Shown here one piece after another: positions 9,778 through 17,800 of a DNA stretch of 64,000 bases. The stretch is from Mucilaginibacter sp. SG564 (lineage in GTDB: Bacteria; Bacteroidota; Bacteroidia; Sphingobacteriales; Sphingobacteriaceae): positions 62,001 through 126,000 of the forward strand of contig NZ_JABGNA010000001.1 of the NCBI RefSeq assembly GCF_013149275.1. The letters are read 5' to 3'. Both the position numbers and the translations under genes were made by a program. The notes under the pieces are model-generated. The model saw nothing but the letters and a program-made list of their open reading frames with translations, was not told the DNA's origin and searched no databases. Each line of letters opens with the position of its first letter. Within the stretch, counting starts at the first letter, position 1.

Positions 9778-9831
9778 GAACTTTACTTAATTATATCGAA
9801 AACTCTTTTTACTTTTACTCAAACATTACCT

Positions 9832-10269
9832 ATGAAGATCACACGCCTTTACCTCACGCTCTTATTGCCGCTTTGCCTGTTTCTTGGCTGCAGTTCAACC
9901 ATATCAACCTTTGATCAAACCGCTTATACCCAGGTTACTTCCTTAAAAGTGGATGCGCTTGATCTGATGGATAAAGCTACCGAAAATTATACAAGTCATG
10001 AAAGCGAAGTAAAAGCGCTTCAGCTGAATATTGACAAGGCCATTGAATACGATAAGCACCGCCCGCATAACGAGATCACTACACAAATGTGGACTATCCT
10101 AAACGACCCCCAGGGGCACCTTTTTGGCGGTTTCCTGGTAAAATGGAAAAAGGATGGCAAATGCAACGCGACTTACATCGTTGATAAAAAGAAACAGATC
10201 AGTAACTCCTTTGACCAGATAGCCGAACTGGAAAGTAAAAAGATAAAACCTGCGCAGGTAACCCAATAA
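9832..10269 (+). CDS. Small hypothetical lipoprotein
   Basis: The 145-residue protein has a clear lipoprotein signal with lipobox LFLGC and Cys at residue 20. The mature part is mostly helical and charged and contains no motif I recognise. The reading frame is open back to 9568, but that part runs antisense through the methyltransferase gene; the signal peptide sets the start at ATG 9832. The next gene follows 8 bases later and also encodes a small helical protein, so the two probably form a two-gene operon. Function is unknown. Confidence 0.8.
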   Translation: MKITRLYLTLLLPLCLFLGCSSTISTFDQTAYTQVTSLKVDALDLMDKATENYTSHESEVKALQLNIDKAIEYDKHRPHNEITTQMWTILNDPQGHLFGGFLVKWKKDGKCNATYIVDKKKQISNSFDQIAELESKKIKPAQVTQ

Positions 10270-10277
10270 ATTGAATT

Positions 10278-10607
10278 ATGGCAATAAATTTTAAAAACGT
10301 ATTGGCTACGCTTAAGCAGGGTATAGCCGACCTGGCGAGCAACAGTTTAAAGGAATTTATCACCCAGGCAACAGCCGATGGGCAGGCGATCCTGAACGAT
10401 CTGAAAGACGACTTGAAGACCTGGACAAAACAGTTAGCCAATGGCGACATCAGCAAAGACGATTTCAGCGACCTGGTACTGGGCCAGGCCGATGAAATAA
10501 AAATGATAGCCTTGAAGCAAGCCGGCCTTGCCGAAGTTACTGTTGACCAGTTTAAAAGCGATGTATTTAATTTGATTATTAATACGGTTGTAGGATTGAT
10601 ACCGTGA
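10278..10607 (+). CDS. Small helical hypothetical protein
   Basis: This is a 109-residue protein without a signal peptide, predicted to be almost entirely alpha-helical, with amphipathic stretches (about 10-55 and 60-90) and a hydrophobic C-terminus (NLIINTVVGLIP). It is tightly linked (8 bases) to the preceding lipoprotein gene. I do not recognise the family. The pairing of a lipoprotein and an amphipathic helical protein could mean an envelope-associated complex, but nothing here shows this. Confidence 0.7.
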   Translation: MAINFKNVLATLKQGIADLASNSLKEFITQATADGQAILNDLKDDLKTWTKQLANGDISKDDFSDLVLGQADEIKMIALKQAGLAEVTVDQFKSDVFNLIINTVVGLIP

Positions 10608-10644
10608 TAGATTCTCAAATCTATTGCAGTTCTTCAAAAAACAT

Positions 10645-10767
10645 GTCATTGCGAGCGCAGCGTGGCAATCGCATACTATACAGAGCGAATAATGCCTATC
10701 GTAGACCGCATTATTTCCACGCGTCATTTTACGAGCGCAGTGTGGCAATCGCATATTGTACAGAGCG
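10645..10767. repeat. Two copies of a GTCATT...GCGAGCGCAG intergenic repeat
   Basis: The block beginning GTCATTGCGAGCGCAGCG at 10645-10687 recurs, slightly altered, at 10723-10767 (GTCATTTTACGAGCGCAG), both ending in CAGAGCG. The same core forms one arm of the longer palindrome at 59432-59518. Non-coding. Confidence 0.8.
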
Positions 10768-10769
10768 TA

Positions 10770-11127
10770 AATGTATGGCGTATATCCGCTCTTGGCCGCG
10801 GGAGGGCCAGTCACGTTTTTCGTTGTGGTTTGTTTTTTTTGGTACTCAAGAAGGCTTCGCCGTATGTCGCCACAAAAGTAACCAAAAAGGCTTCAGCAGA
10901 AATGCTTCTTTGCCGCACATAGCCTTTACCCGGCAAATAGGGCAGAACCAGGGCTGCAATTATTTTGCCCAACTTCGTTCGTACATTTCCCCACGCTTCA
11001 GCAAAAACTTGCTATGCCCCGCAGCTGCACCGCCCACCATCGTTCTACCCGCTTTCGCCCGAAGCTTATCTGCTGACGGGGAAGGGCTTCAATCACTAAT
11101 TCAATAATTAAAAATACCCGCATTTTT
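10770..11127. other. Non-coding region with decayed repeat debris
   Basis: Six-frame reading gives only short frames that run across repeats. The CCAAAAAGGCTTC-type text and the block near 11059-11113 look like dispersed repeat debris. The block around AAGCTTATCTGCTGA plus AATCACTAATTCAATAATTAAAA occurs again at 11275-11340. No gene is supported. Confidence 0.5.
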
Positions 11128-11201
11128 GTCATGCTGAACGGAGTGAAGTATCTATTGTACTTCGTGTATATTGAAGAAGATCCTTCGTTCCTCAGGATGA
11201 C
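11128..11201. repeat. GTCAT...ATGAC intergenic palindrome
   Basis: An imperfect palindrome begins GTCATGCTGAACGGAGTGAAG and ends CCTTCGTTCCTCAGGATGAC. It belongs to the same family as 57679-57754. Confidence 0.8.
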
Positions 11202-11230
11202 AAACTTGTAAGATGGTATGACAATAGATC

Positions 11231-11340
11231 AAGCTAATCTTTAAATCCATTAATCATGGTTCAGATTTTCTCCCAAAGCTTATCTGCTGAACGGGAAAAG
11301 AAATCAATAATTCACTAAATCACTAATTCAATAATTAAAA
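11231..11340. repeat. Word-repeat tracts (GATT-word and AATCACTAATTCA)
   Basis: The first part reads, on the complement, CTGAACCATGATTAATGGATT and matches 57614-57640. The second part repeats AATCACT/AATTCA words and duplicates the end of the 11059-11113 block. Non-coding. Confidence 0.6.
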
Positions 11341-11445
11341 CCCCTCATAAATCCATTTACAAATACTTAATTTTCATGGGTTTTAAACACTTTAGAACAT
11401 GATTTTTGCCATGTTTTTTGTAAAAACACTACGAAATTCATAAAA

Positions 11446-11477
11446 ATGTATAGTTTATACATAAATTCTATAGAATT
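11446..11477. promoter_or_regulatory. Two adjacent palindromes upstream of the organosulfate-island promoter
   Basis: ATGTATA-GTT-TATACAT (11446-11462) and the perfect 14-bp palindrome AATTCTATAGAATT (11464-11477) lie one base apart, just upstream of the -33 region. Both contain TATAG. The position is that expected for activator or repressor sites. The regulator is unknown. Confidence 0.55.
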
Positions 11478-11482
11478 AGTAG

Positions 11483-11510
11483 TTATTTAAAAAACAATTA
11501 TATACATTTG
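11483..11510 (+). promoter_or_regulatory. Bacteroidetes-type promoter of the organosulfate island
   Basis: TACATTTG at 11503-11510 matches the TAnnTTTG -7 consensus exactly. A TTA at 11483-11485, 17 bases upstream, is a weak -33 element (consensus TTG). Transcription would start around 11515-11520, about 45 bases before the poly-cysteine ORF. Confidence 0.65.
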
Positions 11511-11560
11511 CCGGAGAGATAAAAAAATACAACGTAAAACTGTTTTAAAAGCTCCAGAAA

Positions 11561-11647
11561 ATGCAACCCGACCCAACCACCAATTCCGGCTTTGCTGCTT
11601 ATCAAATGCAAACTGCTATTTTCCGTCGTTTTTGTTGTTGCTGTTGA
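11561..11647 (+). CDS. Poly-cysteine leader peptide (28 aa)
   Basis: This short ORF runs from ATG 11561 to TGA 11645-11647 and ends in RRFCCCC, four consecutive Cys codons (TGT TGT TGC TGT) directly before the stop. An internal in-frame ATG at codon 16 could give a 13-residue form. It lies about 50 bases downstream of an exact -7 element and 171 bases upstream of the first membrane-protein gene of a sulfatase island. Known parallel: short ORFs ending in cysteine runs act as cysteine-responsive attenuators of sulfur genes in mycobacteria. By inference, ribosome stalling at the Cys codons when cysteine is scarce would raise expression of the genes downstream. Alternatively it is a chance ORF. 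Confidence 0.6.
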   Translation: MQPDPTTNSGFAAYQMQTAIFRRFCCCC

Positions 11648-11818
11648 TCCAGGCGTTAGAGGATCTGTCTTTCTCTGCGATTGTTGCCTGCCGGTAATGA
11701 TCTGATTTCTACAAATTATTCTTATACCATTTTATATACGGCATGACCATCTGTGCATGATTGGCTTTGCCCTTTTTACCTGCTTTTTAAATAACCATAT
11801 ATAAAAAATACTACTATT
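11648..11818 (+). promoter_or_regulatory. Leader region between the poly-Cys ORF and the first gene
   Basis: There is no long ORF. A possible nested stem pairs CAGGC just after the leader stop with GCCTG near 11686-11690, with AGAG/CTCT inside it. I see no stem followed by a convincing T run, so if attenuation occurs here it may be translational or Rho-dependent. Confidence 0.35.
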
Positions 11819-11992
11819 ATGACCCTTAACGACGTTTCCTTGCTGGGAAAAAAGATACTGGTAGGGGTGATCATCACCCTGATTCCCTTTGTGATCATTT
11901 TTGGCGGATTATGGCTTACGCAAAAGCTGCTGTCTGATAATCATAAATCTGTCCCGGCATCCACAACACAAACTAAATCAACCGCATCATGA
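11819..11992 (+). CDS. Micro membrane protein (57 aa)
   Basis: The ORF runs from ATG 11819 to TGA 11990-11992. It encodes 57 residues: a short cytoplasmic start (MTLNDVSLLGKK), one hydrophobic segment at about 13-36 with a Pro in the middle, and a polar Ser/Thr-rich tail. Its stop overlaps the start of the next gene in ATGA, a sign of translational coupling. It is the first gene after the poly-Cys leader. No family is recognised; the pair with the next gene looks like a small two-subunit membrane complex. Confidence 0.65.
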   Translation: MTLNDVSLLGKKILVGVIITLIPFVIIFGGLWLTQKLLSDNHKSVPASTTQTKSTAS

Positions 11993-12177
11993 AACTGGAA
12001 GAAGCCAAAAAGACACGCATTATTAAAAATGCCCTGCTGAGCCTGGCACTGTACGCATTGCCTTTAGTGCTCATGTTTGTTACTTTTTACTTTACCGGGC
12101 AGCGCCCATGGGAAAAGAAAAAACAGGTGCAAAAAACAGCCCAGCCTGCCGAAAAAACTAAATCTGAAAATCCTTAA
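11989..12177 (+). CDS. Micro membrane protein (62 aa)
   Basis: This 62-residue single-span protein has a basic N-terminus (KLEEAKKTRIIKN), a hydrophobic segment at about 15-36 and a Lys-rich polar tail. Its ATG overlaps the stop of the preceding micro-ORF (ATGA) and the hydroxylase gene starts 11 bases after its stop, so the three are almost certainly cotranscribed. It resembles the preceding protein in layout, which suggests partners that hetero-oligomerise beside the membrane hydroxylase. Function is unknown. Confidence 0.7.
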   Translation: MKLEEAKKTRIIKNALLSLALYALPLVLMFVTFYFTGQRPWEKKKQVQKTAQPAEKTKSENP

Positions 12178-12188
12178 ACATAAATACC

Positions 12189-13154
12189 ATGATTGAACTG
12201 ATAAAAAAAGTAATTGATAACCTGAACGGATACGGTTTTTCCGTTCTGGTGCTGGTACTCGGGGTGTTGGAGTTTTCGTTTGGCCTGTATAAAAAACGCT
12301 GGAACAAGAACGAACGCTGGGTAGATATTGCCTGCTTTACCATCCCCAAACTGATTGTTAAACCGGTAGTAGCTTATTACGGATTGAAAGTTTTGCCGTT
12401 TCTGCTACCTGGTTTCAAAAACGCTTTTGACTGGGTTCCCTTTTTCTGGGGTTTCATCATTATAGCCGTTGCCGACGACCTGACCCAATACTGGTACCAC
12501 CGGCTACATCATGAAGTGCCATGGTTGTGGCGTTTTCACCGTACGCACCACTCGGCATCGTACATGGGGATGGCTATGGCCAGCAGGCAAAATGTGATCT
12601 ATACCTTGTTTTTTTCGCAAACTTATTTAACTACCGCGCTGGTTTATCTGGGCCTGGGCATTCCGGCTATCGTAGTAAAAGGCATCAAGGGTACTATTAC
12701 CACGCTGGCACATTCCAGTATTCCATGGGATAAGCCTTTTTATCAGTACAAAGTGCTGCACCCGCTGGCCTGGGTGTTGGAGCGTACCATATCTACGCCG
12801 GCAACGCACCATGCGCACCATGCCGCTACTACCGATGATGGCGTGGGCTATTACAAAGGCAACTTTGGCAATATGTTTTTTTTATGGGATGTGATATTTG
12901 GTACGGCGCATATTTCGCGTCAGTATCCAAAAGCTTATGGTATATCGCACTATGAAGGCGATCAATGGTATGCGCAGCTGTTATGGCCTATTTTTAAATC
13001 AAAAGTAGCCGGAAGCGAGTTGGCAGCCGATGGCCAAATGGTTAGGGAAGATGTGCCCTTACAGGAACATCAGTTATATCGTCCCGAAAAACGAGAGAAC
13101 GTGGAGCAGGAAATTTCTGAAGAAACATATAACTTACAGCCGGTAAAAGCTTAA
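12189..13154 (+). CDS. Sterol desaturase / fatty acid hydroxylase superfamily protein
   Basis: This is an integral membrane di-iron oxygenase of 321 residues. Three histidine clusters that ligate iron are visible: HRLHH (about 106-110), HRTHH (about 119-123) and THHAHH (about 208-213), with several transmembrane segments between about 15 and 170. The family hydroxylates or desaturates lipids. Here it follows two micro membrane proteins and precedes the sulfatase genes. Bacteroidota make sulfonolipids from cysteine-derived sulfur, so a lipid-sulfur link is conceivable, but the sequence does not show the substrate. Confidence 0.88.
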   Translation: MIELIKKVIDNLNGYGFSVLVLVLGVLEFSFGLYKKRWNKNERWVDIACFTIPKLIVKPVVAYYGLKVLPFLLPGFKNAFDWVPFFWGFIIIAVADDLTQYWYHRLHHEVPWLWRFHRTHHSASYMGMAMASRQNVIYTLFFSQTYLTTALVYLGLGIPAIVVKGIKGTITTLAHSSIPWDKPFYQYKVLHPLAWVLERTISTPATHHAHHAATTDDGVGYYKGNFGNMFFLWDVIFGTAHISRQYPKAYGISHYEGDQWYAQLLWPIFKSKVAGSELAADGQMVREDVPLQEHQLYRPEKRENVEQEISEETYNLQPVKA

Positions 13155-13260
13155 AGAGAATCAAGATATAGGAGTCAAGAATCAAGAATAGGAAAAATTT
13201 CCTGGCGATCAAGTGATTTTTGTTTTGTCTTGACTCTTGATTCTTATATCTCGACTCTAT
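13155..13260. repeat. Inverted word-repeat tract (AATCAAGA / TCTTGATT)
   Basis: The left arm (13155-13190) repeats AATCAAGA/AGTCAAGA words and the right arm (13227-13260) carries their complement (GTCTTGACTCTTGATTC). The same words fill 55757-56013. Non-coding; it separates the hydroxylase from the formylglycine-generating enzyme. Confidence 0.75.
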
Positions 13261-13267
13261 AATAAAT

Positions 13268-14419
13268 ATGAATCTTAAAAGAATTTCCCAGGTACTGATA
13301 GTTGTGATTGCTGGTTCGATTTTGTTTTCGGCCTGTAAGCAAAAAGACAAGGCTAAAGCTGTTGTTACAACCGACAGCGCAGCGTCGAATAAAAAGAAGG
13401 CGATATGCTGCGAATCGAACATTCCCAGCCGGTTTAAACCAACCCCTTTAGCGGGGGCGGCTGTGATGAACGGGCCCGATACCAGTCACAGTGGGATGGT
13501 TTGGATACCGGCAGGTACTTTCAGGATGGGGGCGGACAACAGCCAGGCCGAAAAGGACGAATATCCAAAACATAAAGTTACTGTGGATGGCTTTTGGATG
13601 GATAGGACGGAAGTAACCAACGCGCAATTTGAACAATTTGTAAAAGCTACCGGCTACATAACCACGGCCGAACAAAAACCGGATTGGAACGTGCTTAAAA
13701 AACAATTGCCCCCCGGTACCGAAAAACCGGCGGATAGTTTGCTGGTGGCTGCATCGTTGGTATTTGTGCCCTCGAAACAACCCGTATCACTAAGTGATTA
13801 CAGCCAGTGGTGGACCTGGAAAAAAGGCGCCAGCTGGAAACATCCGCATGGCCCGGGCAGCGATATCAAGGGCAAAGGCAATTACCCGGTAACACAGGTG
13901 TCATACTATGATGCCGTAGCCTATAGCAAGTGGGCTGGCAAACGCTTGCCGACAGAAGCGGAATGGGAACACGCCGCCAGGGGTGGGTTGAATGATAACA
14001 TATATCCATGGGGAAACGAGAAAGTGACCGATGGTAAGCCCAAGGCCAATATTTGGGAGGGCGATTTTCCATACCGGAATACCCAGCGCGACAAGTTCTA
14101 TTATACAGCGCCGGTAAGTTCATTTGCCGCCAACGGCTATGGTTTGTACGATATGGCCGGCAATGTTTGGGAATGGTGCGCCGATCTGTATGACTACCGG
14201 TATTACAATACCATCAACAAACCCGAGGGGGTGAAAAATCCCGAAGGTCCATCAAAATCATACGATCCAGATGAGCCTTACGCAATAAAAAGGGTAGTAA
14301 GAGGTGGTTCGTTTTTATGTAACGATAGCTATTGCTCGGGTTTCAGGGTAGCCCGGAGGATGAAAACCACCGAAGACAGTGGGATGGAGCACCTGGGTTT
14401 CAGGTGCGTGAAAAATTAG
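13268..14419 (+). CDS. Lipoprotein formylglycine-generating enzyme (SUMF1/FGE family)
   Basis: The FGE-sulfatase domain spans about 75-382 (MVWIPAGTFRMGAD at its start, NVWEWCADLYDY, RGGSFLCNDSYC, GFRCV at its end). C351 and C356 match the two catalytic, copper-binding cysteines of true formylglycine-generating enzymes, which convert the Cys of CxPxR in sulfatases to formylglycine. Many SUMF1-like proteins lack this pair, so activity is likely. The N-terminus is a lipoprotein signal with lipobox FSAC and Cys at residue 23, placing the enzyme in the periplasm or outer membrane. Four Cys-type, exported sulfatases follow within 15 kb and are its obvious clients. Confidence 0.92.
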   Translation: MNLKRISQVLIVVIAGSILFSACKQKDKAKAVVTTDSAASNKKKAICCESNIPSRFKPTPLAGAAVMNGPDTSHSGMVWIPAGTFRMGADNSQAEKDEYPKHKVTVDGFWMDRTEVTNAQFEQFVKATGYITTAEQKPDWNVLKKQLPPGTEKPADSLLVAASLVFVPSKQPVSLSDYSQWWTWKKGASWKHPHGPGSDIKGKGNYPVTQVSYYDAVAYSKWAGKRLPTEAEWEHAARGGLNDNIYPWGNEKVTDGKPKANIWEGDFPYRNTQRDKFYYTAPVSSFAANGYGLYDMAGNVWEWCADLYDYRYYNTINKPEGVKNPEGPSKSYDPDEPYAIKRVVRGGSFLCNDSYCSGFRVARRMKTTEDSGMEHLGFRCVKN

Positions 14420-14432
14420 TAATAAAAAGTGA

Positions 14433-14512
14433 GGGTGTCGCCCTGAGCTCCGTCGAAGGGTAGAGCGCAGAGGCCTGCCCACCATGCTTCGACGGAGCTC
14501 AGCATGACACCC
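14433..14512. repeat. Intergenic palindrome GGGTGTC...GACACCC
   Basis: The arms GGGTGTCGCCCTGAGCTC and GAGCTCAGCATGACACCC bound an imperfect hairpin immediately after the FGE gene. A near-identical copy is at 20356-20426. It may also act as a transcript 3' end. Confidence 0.8.
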
Positions 14513-14585
14513 TGCCCTCTCAAGAGGGAATTGATAAACATTAAAGAACAAAGGCATATGAAAAAATAATAACATAACATAAATA

Positions 14586-14609
14586 AGGGAAAAGCAATCG
14601 CTTTTCCCT
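14586..14609. repeat. Perfect 10-bp hairpin in the susC leader
   Basis: AGGGAAAAGC-AATC-GCTTTTCCCT is a perfect stem-loop without a T run on either side. It lies 248 bases upstream of susC and could be an mRNA processing or stability element. Confidence 0.6.
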
Positions 14610-14689
14610 CCAGAATTAAAACAACGAAACAGGGATCGATTGGCGTTGAGCCTGCTTCAATGGTGTCATTTTAAACTATTCAAATTTAT

Positions 14690-14861
14690 GCAAAATATTG
14701 CAAAAGTTGGGCAGGGCTTTCTATTGCCCCAACCCCGGCTTGTTCACCTGGTCACGGCCATAGCCGCAGGTATTTACTACCGGTACGCCGGTGGCGGGCT
14801 TATATCAAAAGCCGCTTTATCGTCTGGTTTATTCACCAACTTAAACTACCAGGCGATATGA
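14690..14861 (+). CDS. Possible small ORF coupled to susC (57 aa)
   Basis: From ATG 14690 this frame encodes 57 residues with a weak hydrophobic centre and stops in an ATGA overlap with the susC start at 14858. The frame stays open further upstream. The overlap is the best argument that it is translated; no family is recognised and codon evidence is weak. It could be a leader that couples translation to susC or a chance frame. Confidence 0.25.
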
Positions 14862-17800
14862 AAAAACTCTTATTTATTTCAGCATTAGCTTTACTGCTCC
14901 CCATTATTGTTTTTGCCCAGGAAACACAGCCTATCATCAATTCAAAACTGGTAGGCAGGGTAATTGATGGTTCCACCAAAGAGCCATTGCCCGGCGCGGT
15001 AGTACGTATAGAGGGGACAACACACGTTGTTTCGACAGATGTTCAGGGGAAATTTAGTTTTGTTACCGGTCAGAAGTTTCCATACAAACTTATTATAACC
15101 TTTATAGGTTACGAAACACAGTCGTTTATTGCCGATGGCAGTCCCGTAGAGATCCGGATGAAAGACGCGCAAAGCCTGCTGAACCAGGTAGTTGTGGTGG
15201 GCTACGGCTCTCAAAAACGTAAGGACATCACCGGTTCGGTGGCATCAGTACCACAACTGGCGCTCAAACAGCCCATTCCTTCGTTGGATAGGGCCCTGCA
15301 GGGTACCATCTCGGGCATACAGGTAACCCAGGCCACCGGGCAACCCGGAGCAGGGGTAACGGTACAGATCCGCGGTGTGAACTCCATTAACGCGGTGGCT
15401 GAACCACTGTATATTATTGACGGTTTCCCAACCTCAAACAGTAATTCCCTTACCGATGCCGGTGTAACCAATGGCCCTAAGATCAATCCTTTGGCTTCAT
15501 TGAGTACTTCTGATATTGAAAACATCGAGGTGCTGAAAGATGCCTCGGCGACAGCCATATACGGAACACGTGGTGCTAATGGTGTGATCATCATCACCAC
15601 CAAAAAAGGTAAATCGGGTGTATCGTCCATCAATTACGATGGCAGCTACGGCTGGCAAAGCGTGATCAAGACTATCCCATTACTTAACTCCGATCAATGG
15701 GGGGGCTTGCGTAACGACGCCCTGGTTAATTCAAACAAATCACCACAAACTGCCGCCCAACTCAATCCTTTTAATGTGAATACCGACTGGCAAAAGGCTG
15801 CCTTCCGGGAAGGGAATACGCAAAACCATAACCTGTCTATCCTTTCGGGGACAGACCGTACCCGCCTGGCGTTCTCGGGCAATTACATGAAGCAGGACGG
15901 TATACTGCAAAATACCAATTTTGAGCGTTTTGCCGGTCGTGTGAATGTGGAGCATGATTATAACGACAGGTTTAAAATATCATCCTATATCACCGGCAGC
16001 CGTATCAGCGCGCAGGTAGCGCCGGCAGGAGTTGTCCCGGCCATATTGCTGATGACGCCCACCACGCCGGTATACAATGCGGATGGATCTTTCTTTATGA
16101 AAAACATATTTGAGGGTACTTATGGCAATCCCATCAATACGCTGTATAATCAACTCAATACAACTACTACCAGCAGGGTTTTAGGTAATATCGCGGGTGA
16201 TTACAAGATCACTACCGACCTTACTGCGCGTGTTTTAGCCGGTATCGACCTGATCGACAACAAACAGAACCGCTACCTGCCCTCCACGGTGTACGAAGGT
16301 TCAGGCTACTCAGGCATCGGCGAAGTAGGTACGCTGAATTCCTTTAACTGGCTTAACGAAAACACGCTGACCTATACCAAAAAGCTGGATCGTCATAATC
16401 TAACCGTATTAGCAGGTTTCACTCAGCAGAAATTTAAAGCCGAAGGTGCCATTACCGGTTCATCGGGTTTCGTGAGCGATTATGACGCGTACAACAACCT
16501 GGGTTCGGGGAGTATCACCTCCATTTCGGCCGGTGGTTTTGCTATTGCGCCATCATCATCATCCAATATCTGGGCTTTAAAATCATACCTGGCCCGTGTT
16601 AACTATGGTTTTGACAGCAAATACCTGTTAACATTAACCTTACGTGCCGATGGTTCTTCCAAATTTGCACCGGGGCATCAATGGGCATCGTTCCCGTCGG
16701 CCGCCATCGCCTGGAATGCTTCCAGCGAAAATTTCCTGAAAAATGTGGAGCAGATCAGTCAGCTTAAATTCAGGTTGAGTGCCGGGCAAACCGGTAACAG
16801 TGATATCCCGGCATACCAGTCATTCTCACAACTGGGTTATTACCGCTACAACTTTGGTAACACCACCGTAGCTGGTTTTGCGCCCAACAGTTTGGCCAAT
16901 CCCAACCTTACCTGGGAAAAAACAAGCCAATATGATTTTGGCTTCGACCTGGGCCTGCTGAAAGACAGGATCACCGTTACCGCCGATATCTATTACAAAA
17001 AGACAACCAACCTGCTGTTATACCTGCCGCTGCCGGCTACCAGCGGACTTACCATTATTACCAATACCGCTATCACCAATCCGCAGCAGTATGAAAACGT
17101 GGGTTCGGTGCAAAATAAAGGCTTTGAGTTGAGTGTCAACTCGCATAACCTTACCGGTTCATTTGTATGGAACACCAGCCTGGTATTCGCGGTGAACCGC
17201 AATAAAGTGCTGAGTTTGGGTGGTAATGGGGTAAATCAATTCATCCCGGATTCGTCGCTGCCATCTATTTTAAAAGTAGGGGAGCCTATCGGTTCATTCA
17301 TCGGGTACAAAACCAACGGACTGATCAAGGCGGGTGGCCCGGCATTAACCCCGGCGGCCAATACCTCACCGGGTGGGCAGGCTTATGTGGATGTTAATGG
17401 CGATGGCAAGATCACGCAATCAGCCGACAGGGTGATCCTGGGTAACGCGCAGCCTAAATTTACCGGTGGCTTAACCAACACCTTCTCTTATAAAGGTATC
17501 GACCTGAGCATCTTCCTGCAGGGGTCATATGGTAACAAGATATACAACCAGCAGCGCAACGTACTGGAACTGGGCACGGGCTATACCAATGCCACTACTG
17601 CCTTATTGAACCGTTGGACATCCACTAACACCAATACCGACGTGCACAGCGCGTTCCAGGATCCGGCGCCAACCATTTCTGACCGATTTATCGAAAACGG
17701 CTCATACCTGCGCTTAAAAAGCCTGAGTCTGGGTTACACCATCCCAACATCAGTAGTGTCCAAATCGCCTATCAAAAAGATCAGGATATTCCTTACCGCG

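Noticed and set aside
9568..9831. N-terminal extension of the small lipoprotein
   Set aside because: It runs antisense through the methyltransferase gene, and the lipoprotein signal begins exactly at ATG 9832.
10604..11107. A 167-codon open frame in the repeat region
   Set aside because: It reads through two copies of an intergenic repeat and decayed debris, has no initiation context, no family resemblance, and competes with an equally long frame on the same strand.
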